From contig NZ_DASYTH010000408.1 of the NCBI RefSeq assembly GCF_036002505.1, forward strand, positions 4,632-68,631: a stretch of 64,000 nucleotides of DNA. The letters run 5' to 3'. Shown here one piece after another: positions 32,832 to 41,134 of the stretch (positions are counted from its first letter, which is position 1; each line of letters starts with the position of its first letter). Source of the DNA: DASYTH01 sp036002505 (lineage in GTDB: Bacteria > Actinomycetota > Actinomycetes > Mycobacteriales > Pseudonocardiaceae). Position numbers and translations under genes: made by a program. Under the pieces are notes generated by a model. That model did no database searches and had not been told where the DNA came from. It worked only from the letters and a program-made list of their open reading frames with translations.

Positions 32832-34828
32832 CGGACGCGAGCCCGGTCCAGCTGTTCGACCGGCTGGCCGGGCTGGAGCGCAGGATCCGCGACGCGGTCG
32901 CCCTGCGGCGCAGCGTCGACCCGCATCCCGAGGACCCGTTCCGCGGCCTGTACCTGTCCGACGAGGCGATCAACGCGTTGTTCGACGACCGCCGGGATCC
33001 CTTCGCCCCCTTCGTCGAAGCGGTTCCGGACGGGGTGCTGGCCCGGCTCGCCGCGACGGTGCCGCTGACCGAGCTGGACGTCGAGCTGCTGCTGATCGCC
33101 GTCGCGCCCGATGTGGACAGCCGGTTCGAGCAGTTCTACGGCTACCTCAACGACGACGTGACGCGCCGGCGGGCGAGCGCGGGCCTGGCGCTGCGGCTGT
33201 GCGGTGTCCCCGAGGCGTCGGCGGTCGGTCGCGCCCGGCTCGACGCGGACGCGCCGCTGATCACCTCGGGGCTGCTCGCCGTGGACGACCTGGACCGCCC
33301 GTTCCTGTCCCGGTCGCTGCGGGTCCCCGACCGCGTGGTGAGCCACCTGCTCGGCGACACCCGGCTGGACCCGATGCTCGCCGACATCGTCGCGCCGGCA
33401 AGGGAAACCGTGCACCTGCCCGGTGACGACCTGCTGGCCCGGGTGGTCGGCGGCGGCGTGCGCCTGGTCTACCTGCGTGAGCGACCCGGTTGCGGCGCAA
33501 GGGAGTTGGCGAGCACGGCGCTGTCGCTGGCCGGGTTCGGCACGCTGCTGGTGGACACCGCTGCGCTCGCCGCCGCCCCCGACCGGACGGGTACCACCCG
33601 CGCCCTGCTGCGGGAGGCGCTGCTGCGCGGCGCCGGCATCGTGCTCGGCCCGCTGGACGGATCCCCGCCGCCGCTGGGCGTTCTGACGCATGCGGCGGTG
33701 CCGGTGCTCACCTACGGCACCTCGGTGTGGGACCCGCGATGGAGCGCGACACCGCCGCTGCAGCACGACGTCGCGCCGCTCGCGGTGGCCAGCCGCGCGG
33801 ACATCTGGCGGTCCAGCCTCAACGGGCGGCTCGCCGCGGGCCTGGATCCGGCCGAAGCGACCAGGCACTTCGTGCTGGGTCCGGACCAGATCCGGCGGGC
33901 TGCCGAGGCCGCCGCGATGTCCGCGTTCGCCGACGGCCGGCCGGTGGACGCCGGCCACGTCCGGTACGGGGCACGCAGCCAGAACGCGGCCGGGCTGCAG
34001 CGCCTGGCCCGCCGGATCGAGCCCGCGGTGGGCTGGGACGACCTGGTGCTGCCGGCGAACGTTCTGGCGCAGCTCCGGGAATTAGCCACCCGCGCCCGGT
34101 ACCGCGACCGGGTGCTGGACGAGTGGCGGATGCGTCCCGGCGGCGGCCGTGGGCGTGGCGTGACCGGGTTGTTCGCCGGCGACTCCGGCACCGGGAAGAC
34201 CATGTCGGCCGAGGTGATCGCGGCGTCACTGGGCATGGACCTGTACACGGTCAACCTGGCCACGGTGGTGGACAAGTACGTGGGGGAGACGGAGAAGAAC
34301 CTCGAGCGGATCTTCAGCGAGGCGGCCGGGGTCAACGGCGTGCTGCTGTTCGACGAGGCGGACGCGATCTTCGGGAAACGCTCGGAGGTGCGCGACGCGC
34401 ACGACCGCTACGCCAACATCGAGAGCGCGTTCCTGTTGCAGCGCATGGAGACCTTCGACGGGTTCGCGCTGCTGGCCACGAACCTGCGGGCGAACCTGGA
34501 CGAGGCGTTCACCCGGAGGCTCGACGTCATCGTGGATTTCCCCTTGCCCGACGAGGAACGCCGCCGCCGGCTGTGGGACCGCTGCCTCGGCGCCGGCCCG
34601 CCCCGCGCCGGCGACATCGACCTGGACTTCCTGGCCGCCGCGTTCGACCTGGCCGGCGGGCACATCCGCTCGGCCGCGGTCACCGCCGGTTACCTCGCCG
34701 CCGAGGCCGGCCAGCCGGTCGCCATGACCCACCTGGTCGGCGCCGTCGCCCGCGAGTACCGCAAGCTCGGCCGGCTCTGCCTGGAGCGCGAGTTCGGCCC
34801 CTACCACGCCGAGGTTGCCGGTTTCTGA
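32828..34828 (+). CDS. eCIS AAA+ ATPase (Pvc15/Afp15-like)
   Basis: This 666-residue protein has an N-terminal winged-helix-like region and a C-terminal AAA+ domain with Walker A GDSGTGKT (about residues 451-458) and Walker B LLFDEADA (about 505-512). Sensor residues lie in LLATNLRANLDEAF and an arginine finger in FTRRLD. Family members assist assembly or effector loading of extracellular contractile injection systems. It ends 4 bases from the stop of the convergent membrane protein. Confidence 0.92.
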   Translation: MTDASPVQLFDRLAGLERRIRDAVALRRSVDPHPEDPFRGLYLSDEAINALFDDRRDPFAPFVEAVPDGVLARLAATVPLTELDVELLLIAVAPDVDSRFEQFYGYLNDDVTRRRASAGLALRLCGVPEASAVGRARLDADAPLITSGLLAVDDLDRPFLSRSLRVPDRVVSHLLGDTRLDPMLADIVAPARETVHLPGDDLLARVVGGGVRLVYLRERPGCGARELASTALSLAGFGTLLVDTAALAAAPDRTGTTRALLREALLRGAGIVLGPLDGSPPPLGVLTHAAVPVLTYGTSVWDPRWSATPPLQHDVAPLAVASRADIWRSSLNGRLAAGLDPAEATRHFVLGPDQIRRAAEAAAMSAFADGRPVDAGHVRYGARSQNAAGLQRLARRIEPAVGWDDLVLPANVLAQLRELATRARYRDRVLDEWRMRPGGGRGRGVTGLFAGDSGTGKTMSAEVIAASLGMDLYTVNLATVVDKYVGETEKNLERIFSEAAGVNGVLLFDEADAIFGKRSEVRDAHDRYANIESAFLLQRMETFDGFALLATNLRANLDEAFTRRLDVIVDFPLPDEERRRRLWDRCLGAGPPRAGDIDLDFLAAAFDLAGGHIRSAAVTAGYLAAEAGQPVAMTHLVGAVAREYRKLGRLCLEREFGPYHAEVAGF

Positions 34829-34832
34829 CCGG

Positions 34833-36341
34833 CTAACCGGGACACACCGGCGGGTCGGGGTCGGTTTCCTTCCGGGGGAGGAAGGGCGTGCCCGCGCACG
34901 AGATGACCTGGCGTCCGACGGTCGTCGTCGAGTCGCCCGGCGCCGCGGTCAGAGTCAGCACGGACATCGCCTTGCGCTCGGGATCGCCGCTGTCCAGCGA
35001 GACATAGCCGCTGGCCCCGGGAACCGCGGACTGGCCGTGCAGGCGGGTGAAATCCCGGTTTCTCCGGACCGCGCTCATCGCGGTGCCCACCGCGTCGAAA
35101 GCCAGAATGGCGAGGCCGTCATCCCTGGACTCGCCGGGAAATTCGCTGAGAAAGTAACCCTCGCCACTCTGCTCGGTGAAATACTCGGTGGACCGGCTGA
35201 TGAAGAAACCCTGGGCGGTTCCGGTCCAGGCGTGCCAGTCGGCCAGGTGCAGGTGCTCGAGCTGAATGTTCTTGGCCAGGTTCCGGCGTACCTGCTCGTC
35301 GGTGCTCAGGTCGACGACCGTGTCTCCGGTGATGATCCGCATCCGGGTAGTGGGGCACGGTCGAAGCGCGAGCGCGTCGAGCAGCCGCTTCAGGTCACGG
35401 AAGCGACCGGCGAAGAAGATCACGTCCGGCTTGGCGAAACAAATCTCCGGGGCGATCCCGCTGAAGCTGCTCGGACCCGCGTCCGAGGACTGGTACTCCT
35501 CGGTCGGTTCGACGAGCACCCGGCCGTCTCCCGGGTACATGTTCCGGAAGAGGTCGCCGAGGTTCGTGGCGAACGGGTCCGCTTTGTTGGTGTCCGTCAC
35601 CAGCATGGCGCGCTTTGTGTCCGCCTTGAGGTGCTCCACGATCGCGCTGACCTCGTTGGTGTTGGTCGGGACCACCCGGGCCAGGTTGTCGATGTCGCTG
35701 AAGAGGTCGGCCGTGATCACCGAGCCGACCATGATCATGCTGTGTTCGGACAGCTGTTTCACGGCGTCCGGGGTGCCGCCGATGCTCTGCCCGAGACCGG
35801 CGACCGCGGCAATCCTGTCGGTGGGGCCGGTTCCGTTGATGATCTGCTCGACCACGGGCTTCCATTGCCGGGCCTGGCTGCCCGGGTTGGCCAGGAGCAA
35901 CCGGAACAGCGGTTTGTCCCCGTTCCATTCATTGGTCCGGTTGGCCCGCCGCTGGGAGAGGTAGGCGCCCTCCAGACCGTGCCGTACCGCGGTATAGGTG
36001 GTCACGTCGTTGTCGATGAGCGTCATCGGCTCGAAATACGCGATGTTCACGTACTCCTTGCCCTGGTCCAGCACCCACTGGTTCTCGATCCGGATCTTCT
36101 CCTCCGCCTGGTGCAGCTCCTCGGCGAAGACGTACGAGCCGTCGGTCACACCGACGCATTCGTTCCGCGGACCCTCCTTCGACACGCCGTCGGCGCATCG
36201 CGAGCGTTGGATAACGATGACCGCCACGGCGCCCGCGATCAGCGCGAGCACCAGGACCACCGCCGCGATCTTGGCCCACTTCCACAGCGGGTGCGGTGGT
36301 ATCGAAGCCGAACCTGCCGGCGACGTGGCTCGCTGGTTCAA
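34833..36341 (-). CDS. membrane-anchored periplasmic-binding (type 1) fold protein in the eCIS locus
   Basis: This 502-residue protein has one N-terminal transmembrane helix (residues 22-44) and a large outside domain. The domain resembles branched-chain amino acid ABC binding proteins (LLLANPGSQARQWKPVVEQI, IAAVAGLGQSIGGTPDAVKQL, SMIMVGSVITADLF). It has no lipobox and no transporter genes beside it, so a receptor role is more likely than uptake. TTG 36341 overlaps the stop of the upstream NTPase (TTGA), and the pair is co-translated. Both lie against the direction of the eCIS genes. I know of no assigned function. Confidence 0.78.
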   Translation of the reverse strand: MNQRATSPAGSASIPPHPLWKWAKIAAVVLVLALIAGAVAVIVIQRSRCADGVSKEGPRNECVGVTDGSYVFAEELHQAEEKIRIENQWVLDQGKEYVNIAYFEPMTLIDNDVTTYTAVRHGLEGAYLSQRRANRTNEWNGDKPLFRLLLANPGSQARQWKPVVEQIINGTGPTDRIAAVAGLGQSIGGTPDAVKQLSEHSMIMVGSVITADLFSDIDNLARVVPTNTNEVSAIVEHLKADTKRAMLVTDTNKADPFATNLGDLFRNMYPGDGRVLVEPTEEYQSSDAGPSSFSGIAPEICFAKPDVIFFAGRFRDLKRLLDALALRPCPTTRMRIITGDTVVDLSTDEQVRRNLAKNIQLEHLHLADWHAWTGTAQGFFISRSTEYFTEQSGEGYFLSEFPGESRDDGLAILAFDAVGTAMSAVRRNRDFTRLHGQSAVPGASGYVSLDSGDPERKAMSVLTLTAAPGDSTTTVGRQVISCAGTPFLPRKETDPDPPVCPG

Positions 36342-38275
36342 TTCGGCCCCTCGATATATTTGTCCGCCTCGTCGATGAAGACGAGATAACCCGGTGGCGT
36401 ATCGTCGGCCAGCCGTTCGAGCCCGCGCCGCACGCTGGCGCGCAGCGACTCCTCGGGATCGGCCAGCGGGTCGGACAGCAGCCATTTGGCCACCACAAGC
36501 CTGGCCAGCGTCACGTTGTCCAATCCGGACACCAGCTGCTCGACCTGGTCGGCTGGTGTGCGATCAACGGTCAGCCGGTTGGGCGCGGAGGTGATCGTGT
36601 TCAGCTGCCCGATCCACAGCCGGGCGTCCTCCTCTGACTTCAGCTCACCGAGGCGGCCCGCCAGGTGGTCGATCACGGCTTGGATCTCACCGATGGCCAG
36701 CCCGTGGTAGAGCGCCCGGATACGGTTGCCCTTGGCGCTGTGGAAGTTGCGGTGCCGGGTGTGCGTCGCCCACCAGTTGCCCGGATCCTCGAGATGCTTG
36801 GCGAGCTCGTGCAGTACCAGCCTGCGCAACCACGGATCGAGCGCCGGCCGGCCATCGCGGGTGGTGACCAGCAGCCGGGTGCGCAACGTCCGCAGCACAT
36901 CCGCCTTGCCCTTGGCCTCCTGGTCCCCGGCCCGGCCGGCCAACTGGGCACCCACCTCGAAGTCGTCAGCGACGGCGAAGCCGGTCAGGGTGGCCCAGGC
37001 GTCCTCGTCGACCTCGTCCTGGTCACCCAGTAGCCGGTGCATGATGGTCCGCGCCATGGAGTCCGTGGCGCCGCCGGCGGAGTGCTCGGTGTCCAGAACC
37101 CCGCGCATGGCCGCGGTGGTGGCCGGGCCACCGAACCGGTCGAGGACCATGCGGACCGCCATCGGGTGCCCGGTGGTCAGCCGGTGCACGAACCGCGCCG
37201 GCCGTGATCCCACCGGATGAGTCCCCGCGGCGTCGAGGTCCACCACCTCCTGCGCGGTGAGATGCGGCAACTCAACCAGATACCGCCAGGAGTCGGACGC
37301 GGTGCCGGCTACCCGGTCGGTCCAGTCGGTGAAGCTGGCATCCTTCGGCCGGCGGACCTGCTGCCTGCCCACGCCGTCACGGGTCGCGCCCGGCATCGTC
37401 CACAATGGACTCCAAGCGGGCAGCCAGGTGCGGCTGGCCGCAAACACCACCAGCGGATCGCCCGGCGCCTCCGTTCGGCAGTCCGCGAGAACCTGGAGGA
37501 ACCGGCTGCCGGCGACCGAGTCGACATTGTCCAGCAGCACCGCGCAGTTGGCGGTGCGCCCATGGGCACGTATTCCGCGTTGGTACGCGGTCCGCAGGTC
37601 GGCGAGAAGAGCCTGGCAGAACACCTCGTCCACGACGTCCCTGGCGCCGGTGCCGAGATCGACCAGCAATTCGCGGGGATTGACGGCATGCCGGGTGTTG
37701 CCCCGGCGCGGCCACAGCCCGGAGACGTGCCGCAACCGCTGGCGCCACAACATCGTTTCGGCGCCGCGCAGCAACACACCGGCCACCATCCGGGACCAGG
37801 AAGGCACCAGCCGTGTCTGGATGAAGGCATCCACCGCTTTGTTGATCGCTTGCTCGCGTTCCGGTCTCACCGTGTCCGAGATGACGGCCTTGCGGACGTC
37901 GTCCAGGGCGCGATCCCGATTTTTCGGATTGATGTCCGCACCGGCGATGAGCAGGCACAACATCAGCAGGCGGAACGGCATTCGGCCGAACTGTGGACGG
38001 TGTTTGGCCAGTTGGAAGGCGAGCTGCACCACGATCTCCCGCGGCGGCAGGTCGGCCTGATCCGGTGCGCCGAGATCGAGCCGGGCAACGGGGATCACCT
38101 GATCCCACAACTGACCGAGCCCTTCGAGCAGTGCGGTCTTGCCGCTGCCGGGCATGCCGAGCAGCACGACAACCGGCAGCCGGCGATGCGTCCGGCGTGG
38201 TTTGGGTCGTGACACGCACTCTCTGAACAACCGAAGCACATCAGACCGGCCCCGTAAGCCGGTAACCTCTGTCAC
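36338..38275 (-). CDS. P-loop NTPase (AAA/STAND-like) coupled to the membrane receptor-like protein
   Basis: This protein of about 645 residues has Walker A GMPGSGKT (residues 40-47) and a Walker B-like strand CAVLLDNVDS near residue 248. AASRTWLPAW follows, then a long helical C-terminal region (LTTGHPMAVRMVL, then LRRLVLHELAKHL) in the style of STAND or NACHT-type NTPases. GTG 38275 (VTEVTGLRGRSDVL) with GAGGG upstream is preferred; GTG 38338 adds 21 residues. It diverges from the sheath gene and overlaps the receptor-like gene downstream. A signalling or activation role for the injection system is a hypothesis only. Confidence 0.78.
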   Translation of the reverse strand: MTEVTGLRGRSDVLRLFRECVSRPKPRRTHRRLPVVVLLGMPGSGKTALLEGLGQLWDQVIPVARLDLGAPDQADLPPREIVVQLAFQLAKHRPQFGRMPFRLLMLCLLIAGADINPKNRDRALDDVRKAVISDTVRPEREQAINKAVDAFIQTRLVPSWSRMVAGVLLRGAETMLWRQRLRHVSGLWPRRGNTRHAVNPRELLVDLGTGARDVVDEVFCQALLADLRTAYQRGIRAHGRTANCAVLLDNVDSVAGSRFLQVLADCRTEAPGDPLVVFAASRTWLPAWSPLWTMPGATRDGVGRQQVRRPKDASFTDWTDRVAGTASDSWRYLVELPHLTAQEVVDLDAAGTHPVGSRPARFVHRLTTGHPMAVRMVLDRFGGPATTAAMRGVLDTEHSAGGATDSMARTIMHRLLGDQDEVDEDAWATLTGFAVADDFEVGAQLAGRAGDQEAKGKADVLRTLRTRLLVTTRDGRPALDPWLRRLVLHELAKHLEDPGNWWATHTRHRNFHSAKGNRIRALYHGLAIGEIQAVIDHLAGRLGELKSEEDARLWIGQLNTITSAPNRLTVDRTPADQVEQLVSGLDNVTLARLVVAKWLLSDPLADPEESLRASVRRGLERLADDTPPGYLVFIDEADKYIEGPN

Positions 38276-38512
38276 CTGACAGGCCCACCCTCTGCCGTGC
38301 CGGAACGGCCCATGCTCAAGCAGTGACCTAACCGGCACCGGTCGCCACAGTCAAGCCTTGATCGGCGGGGAAGCGCCTGGACGCCGTTGCCTCTTCGGGC
38401 AATCAGCCGTTCCCTCGGGCTCCGTCGCGCGGTCTTTTCGGGAATCACCAGTGGGCTCCAGTATCGCTAGTACACACAGCGCCGAGCCGAATTTGACTGG
38501 GAGGCACGCAGA

Positions 38513-40048
38513 ATGCCCACTTACCTGTCGCCGGGCGTGTACGTCGAGGAGGTCGAGTCGGGTTCACGGCCGATCGAGGGCGTGGGCACCGCGATGGCCG
38601 CGTTCGTCGGTTTCACCGCGGACGGACCGTACGACGAGCCGACCCTGGTGACCAGCTGGAGCCAGTACACCCAGGCCTTCGGCGGGTTCGCCGAGGGTGC
38701 CTACCTGCCGCAGGCGGTGTTCGGGTACTTCCTCAACGGCGGCTCCACCTGCTACGTCGTCCGCATTGGACAGAACGGCAACGGCGCCAAGCCCGAGCTG
38801 CCCGAACTGCCGCAGGCGCAGCTCGGTGGGTACCGGTTGACCATCAAGGGCCTGCCGGACGGCGCGAAGAGCGACGACATCAGCGTCGAGGTGGCCGACC
38901 CGCCGGAGGATGCCGCGGGCGACGACCGGTTCACGCTGCTGGTCAAGCAAGCCGGCAAGGTCGTCGAGACGCACCACGTGACCACCAGGCGTGGCAAGGA
39001 GAACGTGGTCACGGTCGTCCGGGAGAAGTCGAACCTGATCACCCTGGAGGAAATCACCACCGGCGCGATGGCCAAGCCGGACAAGGGAACCGTGGCGTTG
39101 CGCGCGCCCGCCCCGGCGCCGGCCGCGCCGCCCGAGCCGGTCCGCCCGGAGGCGTTCGTCGGCGATGTCCGCGACCGCACCGGATTCGGCGGGCTCGAGG
39201 TGATCGACGACGTCACGATGATCGCGGTGCCGGACCTGGCGGGCCTGTACGAGCGGGAGCAGATCACGCTCGAGGAGCTGCAGTCCGTCCAGCTCGCCAT
39301 GATCGCGCACGCCGAGCTGATGGGTAACCGGATGGCGATCCTCGACCCGCCGCGGGGGATGTCGCCGCAGCAGGTCCGGGACTGGCGGGTGGACACGGCC
39401 GGGTACGACTCGAGGTACGCCGCGATCTACTACCCGTGGATCAAGGTCTTCGACCAGGCCACCGGCACCAACACGTTCGTCCCGCCGAGCGGCCACATGG
39501 CCGGCGTCTGGGCACGCACGGACGGCACCCGCGGCGTGCACAAGGCCCCGGCCAACGAGGTGATGCGCGGCGTGGTGGAGCTGGAGACCAGGCTCACCAA
39601 GGCCGAGCAGTCCGTGCTGAACCCGGAGGGCGTCAACTGCATCCGCGCCTTCCCGGGCCGAGGCATCCGGGTGTGGGGCGCGCGGACGCTGTCCAGCGAC
39701 TCGGACTGGCGCTACCTCAACGTGCGCCGCCTGTTCAACTATCTCGAGGAGTCCATTCTCAACGGCACCCAGTGGGTGGTGTTCGAGCCGAACGACGACG
39801 CGCTGTGGGCCCGCATCCGGCGCACGATCAGCGCCTTCCTGGTCATGGAATGGCGCAAGGGCGCGCTGTTCGGGCTCACCCCGGACGAGGCGTTCTACGT
39901 CAAGTGCGACCGGGAGACCAACCCGGCGGAGAGCATCGACGCCGGCCAGGTCATCTGCGAGGTCGGCGTCGCGCCGGTGAAACCGGCCGAGTTCGTGATC
40001 TTCAGGCTGTCCCAGCTGTCCGGCGGCACCAGCCTGGTCAACGAGTAA
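38513..40048 (+). CDS. eCIS contractile sheath protein
   Basis: This 511-residue phage-tail-sheath family protein opens with TYLSPGVYVEEVESGSRPI, the conserved N-terminal strand, and AFVGFTADGP. It has the C-terminal sheath domain (NVRRLFNYLEESIL, then TNPAESIDAGQVICEVGVAPVKPAEFVIF). An Ala/Pro-rich linker (about residues 200-215) separates domains. It forms the contractile sheath whose shortening drives the tube through a target membrane. GGGAGG precedes ATG 38513. It is the first gene of the long structural operon; only one sheath gene is present. Confidence 0.95.
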   Translation: MPTYLSPGVYVEEVESGSRPIEGVGTAMAAFVGFTADGPYDEPTLVTSWSQYTQAFGGFAEGAYLPQAVFGYFLNGGSTCYVVRIGQNGNGAKPELPELPQAQLGGYRLTIKGLPDGAKSDDISVEVADPPEDAAGDDRFTLLVKQAGKVVETHHVTTRRGKENVVTVVREKSNLITLEEITTGAMAKPDKGTVALRAPAPAPAAPPEPVRPEAFVGDVRDRTGFGGLEVIDDVTMIAVPDLAGLYEREQITLEELQSVQLAMIAHAELMGNRMAILDPPRGMSPQQVRDWRVDTAGYDSRYAAIYYPWIKVFDQATGTNTFVPPSGHMAGVWARTDGTRGVHKAPANEVMRGVVELETRLTKAEQSVLNPEGVNCIRAFPGRGIRVWGARTLSSDSDWRYLNVRRLFNYLEESILNGTQWVVFEPNDDALWARIRRTISAFLVMEWRKGALFGLTPDEAFYVKCDRETNPAESIDAGQVICEVGVAPVKPAEFVIFRLSQLSGGTSLVNE

Positions 40049-40076
40049 TCCACTTCGGACATTAGGACGGTAGAAC

Positions 40077-40520
40077 ATGGGACTTCCCGAGCTGGACAAG
40101 GCGGTCGGACACTCTTTCGGGCTGGAGATCGACGGCGTGCAGATCAAGCAGATCTCCGAGGTGTCCGGCCTCAAGATGGAGCAGGACGTCATCGAGCTCA
40201 AGCAGAACACCGCGGACGGCAAGTACATCAACAAGAAGCTGCCCGGCCGGCCGAAGGCGGGGGAGGTCACGCTCACCCGCGGCCTCACCGAGGACACCAA
40301 CTTCGAGAAGTGGATCAAGGACTCGCACTTCGGCAAGATGGGCGATGCGCGCAAGGGCGGGTCGATCATCGTCTATGACTACGAGGGAACCGAGCTCAAG
40401 CGCTACAAGCTGGCCAACTGCTGGCCGAAGAGCCTGGAGATCGGTTCGCTGAAGGCGGGCGACACCAGCGTGCTCACCGAGAAGCTGGTGGTCGTGCACG
40501 AGGGCTGCGAGCCTCAGTAG
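40077..40520 (+). CDS. eCIS inner tube protein 1
   Basis: This 147-residue gp19-like tail-tube protein (HSFGLEIDGVQIKQISEVSGL, then KYINKKLPGRPKAGEVTLTRG) belongs to the Afp1/Pvc1 type. It forms the hollow tube enclosed by the sheath. It lies 28 bases after the sheath stop. Confidence 0.93.
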   Translation: MGLPELDKAVGHSFGLEIDGVQIKQISEVSGLKMEQDVIELKQNTADGKYINKKLPGRPKAGEVTLTRGLTEDTNFEKWIKDSHFGKMGDARKGGSIIVYDYEGTELKRYKLANCWPKSLEIGSLKAGDTSVLTEKLVVVHEGCEPQ

Positions 40521-40522
40521 CG

Positions 40523-40972
40523 ATGCGAAGGACCATGGCCGTCGCCCCGGCCGCCGATGACGCTCCCGCTGCGGTCCCGGTTTCCCGGCCGCAGCGGGAG
40601 AAGCTCCGCACCGAGTTCGCCTTCGAGCTGCCGCGGGGCTACGTCGACGACTCCGGGGTCACGCACTATTCGGGAACGATGCGCCTGGCGACGGCGCGGG
40701 ACGAGCTGGTGCCGCTGCGGGACGACCGGGTTCGGGAGAACCCGGCGTACCTCACGGTGGTGCTGCTCGCCCGGGTGGTCACCCGCATCGGAGACGTGAC
40801 CGACATCCACGCCGGCGTGATCGAGAACCTGTTCGCCTCGGATCTGGCGTTCCTGCAGGACCTCTACCGCCGGATCAACAGCGAGGGGCACACCCGGGCC
40901 GGAGTGTCCTGTCCGGACTGTGGCCGGAAGTTCGTGGTCGACGTGGCCGGTGGCCGCCTGGGGGAATCGTGA
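40523..40972 (+). CDS. eCIS tail-assembly protein with CxxC pair
   Basis: This 149-residue protein (REKLRTEFAFELPRGYVDDSGVTHYSG pattern, split here; ends with CPDCGRKFVVDV) matches the phage tail assembly protein found after the tube gene in eCIS loci. In phages such proteins act as chaperones of the tape-measure or baseplate. ATG 40535 with GAAGGA upstream is an alternative start. Its stop overlaps the next small gene (GTGA). Confidence 0.8.
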   Translation: MRRTMAVAPAADDAPAAVPVSRPQREKLRTEFAFELPRGYVDDSGVTHYSGTMRLATARDELVPLRDDRVRENPAYLTVVLLARVVTRIGDVTDIHAGVIENLFASDLAFLQDLYRRINSEGHTRAGVSCPDCGRKFVVDVAGGRLGES

Positions 40973-41127
40973 CGTACGCGGCCGACCGGCTGCACGAGGA
41001 GGTTGCGTACGTGGCGTACCACTTCCACTGGCCGCTCGACGACATCCTCGATCTGGAGCACACCGACCGGCACCGGTACGTGGCCGAGATCGCCAAGATG
41101 AACACGCGGATCTCACAGGGGCGGTGA
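40969..41127 (+). CDS. DUF6760-like small eCIS protein
   Basis: This 52-residue protein starts at GTG 40969, overlapping the previous stop, and ends at TGA 41125-41127. Its sequence (RLHEEVAYVAYHFHWPLDD, then ILDLEHTDRHRYVAEI) matches the small DUF6760 family that follows the tail-assembly gene in actinobacterial eCIS and phage-like tail loci. It may be the second product of a tail-assembly pair. It is short enough to be missed by automatic callers. Confidence 0.85.
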   Translation: MTYAADRLHEEVAYVAYHFHWPLDDILDLEHTDRHRYVAEIAKMNTRISQGR

Positions 41128-41134
41128 GCAGATC

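Noticed and set aside
34833..36341. Annotation as a branched-chain amino acid ABC transporter binding protein
   Set aside because: No lipobox, no permease or ATPase genes, and tight coupling to an NTPase inside the eCIS locus argue for a receptor-like role instead.
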